Below are positions 58,905-64,000 of a stretch of DNA of 64,000 nt, piece by piece. Source of the DNA: Delphinus delphis (lineage: Eukaryota > Chordata > Mammalia > Artiodactyla > Delphinidae); assembly GCF_949987515.2 (NCBI RefSeq), contig NC_082688.1, forward strand, positions 72,978,731 to 73,042,730, read 5' to 3'. The notes beneath the pieces are model-generated. The model did no database searches. It had not been told where the DNA came from and saw nothing but the letters and a program-made list of their open reading frames with translations. The stretch's first letter is position 1. Each line of letters begins with the position of its first letter. The translations under genes and the position numbers were made by a program.

Positions 58905-59115
58905 CATGGTCCAATGCAAAAAGCACAACTATGAAGTCACAGAAAACCTGAGTTCACATTCAGATCCATCATTTACTAATTATACAATCCTGGGCAAGAA
59001 TATTTAACCTTTTTGTATCTGCTGTCTCATCTTTAAAATAGAAAAATAATACTTAACTCGTTCATCTTTTGCTGAACATTAACTAAGACAGTGTAAGCAA
59101 AGGTCTAGATATACT
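58905..59115 (+). mobile_element. MIR SINE, near full length
   Basis: GCATGGTCCAATGCAAAAAG, CTGAGTTCACATTCAGATCC, CAATCCTGGGCAAGAATATT, GCTGTCTCATCTTTAAAATA and GAAAAATAATACTTAACTCG give head and core of MIR in order. Confidence 0.82.
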
Positions 59116-59149
59116 ACCTTGTCCAACCCAATCATTCTGTTAAGTTTGG

Positions 59150-59792
59150 TGTATTGGTCAGGGTTCTCCAGAGAAACAGCACAAATATGAGATATATAGA
59201 TATATTATAGATATAGTTAAATAGATCTCCATATATATATTATTTATTTATTATAAGAATTGGTTAATGCCAGTGGTTAATGGTTAATGCCAATGGTTAA
59301 TGCCAATGGTTAATAACCATTATGGTTCACATAATGGTTAATGTGAAGTCCTATGATCTGTAACCTGCAAGCTGGAAAACCAGGAAGGCCCGTGGTGTGA
59401 TTCAGTCCTAAGGCCTGGGAACTAGGGGAGCTAATTGTGTCCGAGTTCTAGTCCAAAGACCTAGAAATCAGGGCCAGAAAGGGTGATGGTGTAGGTTCAG
59501 GTCTGAATCCAAAGGCTTAAGAACCAAGAACACTGATGTACAAAGAAAGGAGAATATGGAAGTCCTGGGTCCAGAAAAGAGTAAATTCTCCCTTCCTCTA
59601 CCTTTTTGTTTTACCCAGGCCCTTAAGGGATTGGATGAAGACCACTCTTGTTGGTGAGGGAGATCTTTTTTACTCAGTCTACCGTTCAAATGCTAATCTC
59701 TTCCAGAAACATCATCACAGACACTCAGAAATCATGTTTCATCAGATATCTGGGCGTCCGTTAGCCCACTCAAGTTGACTGACACCTAAAAG
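59150..59792 (-). mobile_element. ERVL/MLT2-like LTR, reverse orientation
   Basis: GTATTGGTCAGGGTTCTCCA, GAGAAACAGCACAAATATGA, AACCAGGAAGGCCCGTGGTG, TTGGATGAAGACCACTCTTG, TACTCAGTCTACCGTTCAAA and AGTTGACTGACACCTAAAAG follow a common mammalian LTR-like repeat with TG...CA ends. I assign it to the ERVL/MLT2 group with moderate certainty. It contains a private 13-nt minisatellite at 59261-59320. The open frame at 59536-59778 belongs to the repeat. Confidence 0.65.
59261..59345 (+). repeat. 13-nt minisatellite (TGGTTAATGCCAA)n
   Basis: Units begin at 59261, 59274 (a 7-nt partial), 59281, 59294 and 59307. They are followed by a diverged TGGTTCACATAATGGTTAAT stretch. It interrupts the LTR and is probably a lineage-specific expansion. 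Confidence 0.85.
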
Positions 59793-60499
59793 TAATCATA
59801 TGAACTATCACATTTGGTTTCTTCCCTTCTTCCACGTTTACTTTGTGTCACAGCACAGATGTTTTTTGTTTGTTTTGTTTTATGTTTTATATGGGGTTTT
59901 TTGTTTGATTTGTTTCTGTTTTAGGTTCTTCGTAGCTTGTAATCAAACCCTTAGATTATTTCCCAAAGATATGTTTATTCAGGGTCAAATATGTTTGAAA
60001 CTGTTCAACAATATTTCAAGGACAGATGAAAATCTTAGTTGGACATAAAGAAGGGTGACTAAGAAAAAGTGAGCAGGAAGAAAAGAATAATACGTAGACC
60101 AGGTGTTGTAAAGTAAAAATAAAACTAGGCTGGACTCTGGTAGCTGAGGTGACAACCATTAAACTTGAAAAACAGTCTGCAATTTAAGAGGGAGTGAAGC
60201 CAGAATCCAATATGACGTTTTAGGATATAGTTTACAGAAGAAATCAAGCAAAGAATATAGGAGAGTTAGATCTGTAAATGAAGCCAGGAGAGAGGTTAGT
60301 AGCAAGGTGACAGAAAATGATGGAAATGGGTACGTTCTGATGCAAGTTTGATAACAAGCCTCATTGCCTTCAGGACTCTTTTTTAAAACATAAAGTGAAT
60401 GTCCTTTCTTTTGTTATGAGCTCATCTGTCCTCTATAAGAAGCCTCTGAAAGAGAAGACTGTTTGAAAGGGACCTCTCCTTGTGCCCCGGACAAGAGCA
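59793..60499. other. Unique sequence, nothing recognised
   Basis: T-rich at 59850-59930 (TTTTGTTTG-like). The 82-codon frame at 59800-60048 is low-complexity Phe/Leu/Val and not a convincing gene. Confidence 0.4.
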
Positions 60500-61112
60500 A
60501 GATAACCCAGCATTTTTACCGTCTGTATCATACACTACTTAGTTCAGGCTTTGGTAGCCCCGTCAGTGTCTTGAGATTAGGTTCGGAGGGCAAGCTGCAA
60601 TTTCACTCACACCTGACATTGATGGCATAGGTTATGGTTCCTTTCTGGATTCAACTCTATCTACCCTATTGAAAACATTATCCAGTGATGTCTGGGTAAT
60701 ACCTCTTTTTTCCTCATCATAGTTGACACGGTAGCACTGGATTTCATTCTCAACAGTTGCTACAACCTTCACGTACCGTTCTATGTTTGGGTCCTGTGCC
60801 TCAAAAACTAACAGTGCCTCCTTAAATAAAGAAAATCCCCTTGCCATTTCCTGTGTCATGAATCTCTTCGGTTCTTCAGTTACTTCTTCTTCTGCTTGTC
60901 TTTCATCCTTTCTCTGGGTCTTGAGTTCCATCAGGTTTTCATTAGTAAACTACACAAAGTAAGTACACAAAAGCATAACCACTTGTAGAGGGTGCACGCA
61001 CGTGACAGTGTACACCAGACACATGAACTAACTTACGTGACTGGACATGCAAACACACGTTCACATCTTTGAAAGTTCTCAACTTGAAGATTCGTATGTA
61101 GGGGACTTACTG
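60500..61112 (-). mobile_element. Tigger-type DNA transposon, truncated at one end
   Basis: The right end reads TTCGTATGTAGGGGACTTAC then TG at 61091-61112, i.e. CAGTAAGTCCCCTACATACG as a terminal inverted repeat, followed by TA, the duplicated target of Tc1/mariner-pogo elements. The matching inverted repeat is absent on the left, so only part of the element survives (left edge about 60500, approximate). It carries the transposase C-terminal remnant below. Confidence 0.75.
60632..60931 (-). pseudogene. Tigger transposase C-terminal remnant (99 codons)
   Basis: Tigger (pogo-like) transposases cut and paste their own element. This frame reads MELKTQRKDERQ at its start, EEPKRFMTQEMARGFSLF in the middle, and TQTSLDNVFNRVDRVESRKE near the end, the usual C-terminal tail of the family. 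The DNA-binding HTH and the catalytic DDE region are missing, so it cannot act as a transposase. It is open throughout, with no stop or frameshift, which is slightly unusual for such an old element but possible by chance over 300 bp. Confidence 0.7.
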
Positions 61113-61289
61113 TATATATGATAATTAAATGAGAAGTTCCAACATAGGTTGAACAGAATTTTCACTAGAGAATATTTAGATTTGATATTTAGATTTGAGG
61201 AGAAGCTAATAATGTATCATAATAAAAGAAATACATGTACATTCACATTGAAGAAGCACAATGAGATGTGTGTTAGATTTATAACAATA

Positions 61290-61560
61290 GATACACATCT
61301 AGACACAAGTAGTGCAACTGAACAGAGAAGGTCTAGGGAAAATAGAAAGAAATGAGTTATGACCCACAAAGGTAAATGACTTTTCAATGGCAACAGTGGA
61401 GGCTGGAAGAATTCAGAATAAAAGCTGCAAAGTGATGATAGAAAATAATTGTCAGCTTAGATATCTACATTCAACAAAATTGCCTTTCAGAGACTCACAT
61501 TTAAAGGAAGAAGAAAAACCTAGAGGAAAATAGGGGAATGCATGTAGCAATTGGTAGATA
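61290..61560 (+). mobile_element. L1M fragment (ORF1 3' area), plus orientation
   Basis: CAATGGCAACAGTGGAGGCT GGAAG, TGATGATAGAAAATAATTGT, CAGCTTAGATATCTACATTC and AACAAAATTGCCTTTCAGAG follow the pattern seen in old L1M elements near the end of ORF1. Diverged, with stops. Confidence 0.6.
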
Positions 61561-61734
61561 CGTGGCTAATCCAAAGAAGACTTGATTATATTAAGTAATA
61601 AATGTAACAAAGACTAATTTGAGGATTGTTAACAATTGACTGGAACAAAAATATGGGTTAACAATTATATTTTAGATGAAGGTGTCATTGAAATTCAAAT
61701 TCTAATGATCTTGTATGATAAAGATAGGGAAAGA

Positions 61735-61900
61735 GAGTAGCATAGTGAAAGAAAAAGATTTGATGTCAGAAACATACACATTATTACCCCTGATCTGTCA
61801 CAAATGAACTTACCTCATCTGTTTTAATGCCTTCTATAAATTCTAAAACTGGTAGGGAGTCAATAGGTTTTAATAAGTGTGGACTTCAATTTACTTAACA
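61735..61900 (+). mobile_element. Weak MIR-like SINE fragment
   Basis: GAGTAGCATAGTGAAAGAAA, AAGATTTGATGTCAGAAACA, CCTGATCTGTCACAAATGAA and CTTACCTCATCTGTTTTAAT fit the MIR head and core loosely. Confidence 0.5.
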
Positions 61901-62911
61901 TTTGCATTTCAATAACATTTCAACCTGTTAAAGGAGGAAAACAACCAAAAGAAAGAAACAGCAAGGACAACAACAAAGAAACATAACTATGGCCTTCATT
62001 ACCAGGGTCCCTCAGTTTCCAGGAGAATTCCTCTGCGTTCTGTTGTTTAGGCAGTAGAGTAGAGTGGAAAATCCAAACTGTGATCAAGAAAGGTTATAAC
62101 TGGAATGGCAGGACTAAGCATCAAGGCTTTGGCAACATTGATAAGAACAGCATTAGTAATGAGATAAAATACTTAGAGGATTGGAGCTCATCAGCATGAG
62201 GACCATAATAAGGATAAGGACAAACAATCCAAGAGAGTATGTTGGGATCCCATTTTAGATAGTGCTGGCTGTATGTTGGAGGGGCTAAGCATAGAGTCTG
62301 AGGAACACTTAGACACCCTGATCTCAGTACCTCTGAAGTGTCAAGATATGCCTCATCGTCTGCTTCCAATCACCCTTTCCAAGTACCTGGGCCTAATTAC
62401 TGCCCAAACATAAATAAATTCTTTCCCTATCCTTCCTCCATTAACTTCTGGAATGTCTCACCTTAACCCAAACAAGGTTTCCAAACATAACTTTTTCTCA
62501 AGTTTAGAAATGAGTAAAAGATTCTTTTAACATGCCTCTCATAGCCCATTGTTCATCGTTGAAAGGTTTTCATCTGGTGAGGTTCTGCTGGTCTAAATTA
62601 TACTCACCTCCTACCCAGACTTTGTTGATATTTAGGGACTTACATCTGTTCTTTTGTTTAAAAATGCCAATCCTCAGAACGCACAGTCTGTAGCCACTTA
62701 GTTAGTGATTTTGGGGACACCATCTCCAAGGGGACAATGTACTTCTCCAGGAACCTTTCCTGAAATTCTTGGTAAATTTCTGGGTGTTTAATTCTTCAGA
62801 CTAGGGAGGGAAGTTTGAGGAATGAAGAGAGTTGAATATGGATGAGTGGAGTGGATGAGTGGAGTCAGCACAAACTGACTGTATAAAACAGCGCACAAGA
62901 GGCAGAGGAAA
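61901..62911. other. Unique sequence, nothing recognised
   Basis: An open frame at 62121-62369 on the minus strand has no domain. A small 13-nt tandem (GATGAGTGGAGTG) lies at 62842-62867. Confidence 0.4.
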
Positions 62912-62946
62912 GTTTTCTTTTCTTTTTTTTTTTTTTTTTTTTTTTT
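62912..62946. repeat. T-rich run (T24 at 62923-62946)
   Basis: A long T-run without an adjoining SINE or LINE body that I can recognise. Confidence 0.9.
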
Positions 62947-63089
62947 GGTGCAGATATTATATCTCTCACTTAAAGAGCAGATAATTGCTGAAGGATATAA
63001 AGACTTGTAATCTGATAGCCAGACTGCTAATACTTCATTAAGAGTGGGCTATTAAACATACTTTCCTTGCAAGTTCCATTAATTTCTCA

Positions 63090-63470
63090 AGAGGTTCAGA
63101 GTCCAGTTAGGAAAATAATGAGCAGTTATACTATTCCAGCTTAGCAAGAGAAGATTTCTCAAATGGTATTTAGGAATATTATCAGAAGCTAGAAGCCAGT
63201 GTGAGGTCAAGAGAGGGCTTCATGGAGGAGGTGACAGCCAAGATGAGAAAGCATGCTGAGAATTGATTGCGATTGTCCAGGATAAGAAAGATTATAAGGA
63301 AATCCAGGCAAGTCTGTAAGTAAGCACACAAGAGAAAGACATGCATAAAAGTAAAGGGGCAAGATAAATGAGATAGTATTGAAAGCAGTTAAAAAGGCAG
63401 GTAGGTAGGGTAAGAGATTTGATTCAAGATATAAACCACAGAGAGGTAAAGAGAAAAGAATACGAAAGAT
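63090..63470 (-). mobile_element. Possible L2-like fragment, reverse orientation
   Basis: GGGCTTCATGGAGGAGGTGA CAGCC and AATCCAGGCAAGTCTGTAAG, then GGTAGGTAGGGTAAGAGATT, vaguely follow the reversed L2 3' region ('gaggaggtgacatttgag'). Weak. Confidence 0.4.
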
Positions 63471-63492
63471 TTAATGGTTGTTTTTTTGGGGA

Positions 63493-63511
63493 TTTTTTTT
63501 TTTTTTTTTTT
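63493..63511. repeat. T19 run
   Basis: Homopolymer after GTTTTTTTGGGGA; no attached element recognised. Confidence 0.9.
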
Positions 63512-64000
63512 GCCAAGTTGCTTGAACTGCTGGCTTTAAAATTAGGATCTAACCAATTGCTTTATTAAATTGACAGAAGTGGCTGTTTGGTATCTGTATT
63601 AGCACAATCCACATCTTTTGGACAGTTATGATTCTGCTGCAGTTGAACGTGGGCTAATTAAAACCAATAGCTGCCAGCAAATTCATTAATCCTGATCTTG
63701 TTTATAGATCTGTTGTGAGGAATGATCACTTATTATCTTAAGGCCCTGTGCCTTCTTGATAACTATTATTATGTAAAAATATGGACAGAGGGTGCCCATT
63801 GGCAAGAACTGTTAATCTTACCTGTTCACACTTAGAGTACTGGTAAAACCCAGACACATTATCCCTCATTGAGAGGCAGTGATGACAAGTTGGTTTAAAC
63901 CAAGGAGACCTCTGTATAAATTAACAGATGTTTTAGTTGAAAATAGAAGTGTCAACATGACCTTAATTAATGAATTTACTAATACTTGTTCCCAGAATGA
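63512..64000. other. Unique sequence, possibly constrained
   Basis: No gene. The stretch 63540-63720 looks like ordinary single-copy sequence with homeodomain-type TAATTA cores (GGGCTAATTAAAACCAATAG) and no simple repeats. Any regulatory role is only a guess. Confidence 0.35.

Noticed and set aside
1..64000. CRISPR arrays, operons, prophage, integrons
   Set aside because: The repeat content is mammalian throughout; no regular spacer-repeat structure or bacterial-type gene organisation is present.

Overview
This window looks like ordinary nuclear DNA from a cetartiodactyl mammal, most probably a whale or dolphin. The evidence is four tRNA-Glu-derived CHR-type SINEs (two CHR-2-like, reading GGGCTTCCCTGGTGGCGCAG at the head), a full-length L1 and several L1 3' ends of the lineage seen in cetacean genomes, and a background of old mammalian repeats (MIR, L2, MaLR/ERVL LTRs, Tigger and hAT DNA transposons, L1M). 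The lineage is recognised from memory of these families and was not tested by a search.

I find no host protein-coding exon, no tRNA, rRNA or snRNA gene, no CpG-island promoter outside the L1, and no CRISPR or operon-like structure. The open frames outside repeats are short, AT-rich and unremarkable. The window therefore reads as intergenic DNA or the inside of a large intron.

Layout. 1-6 kb: mostly unique AT-rich DNA with a MIR, an L2 end, an LTR-like element and a 29-nt exact direct repeat. 6-17 kb: polypurine tract, L1 3' end, MIR and L2 copies, long unique stretches. 17.9-21.8 kb: AT- and CT-rich simple sequence, L1M pieces (one about 80-bp segment present twice at near identity), an LTR-like element and L2. 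22-29 kb: a CHR SINE with target-site duplication, several MIRs, an hAT-like element and a 58-nt inverted repeat. 29.27-36.02 kb: a full-length L1 on the minus strand with a 16-bp perfect target-site duplication; both ORFs are broken, and the 5' UTR has a junction that looks like a retrotransposed splice. 36-47 kb: L2 copies, an MLT1 LTR, a head-to-head pair of CHR SINEs, L1 3' ends and a (GT)n tract. 47-56 kb: CHR SINE, an L2 on the plus strand, (TA)n, and an LTR-rich patch. 56-64 kb: plus-strand L1 3' end, an ERVL-like LTR with an internal minisatellite, a Tigger 3' end with a 99-codon transposase remnant, and unique sequence.

Nothing here amounts to a new biological system. The items most worth a second look are the apparently spliced L1 5' UTR, two local near-identical duplications in otherwise old sequence, the hairpin at 26.1 kb and the Tigger remnant.
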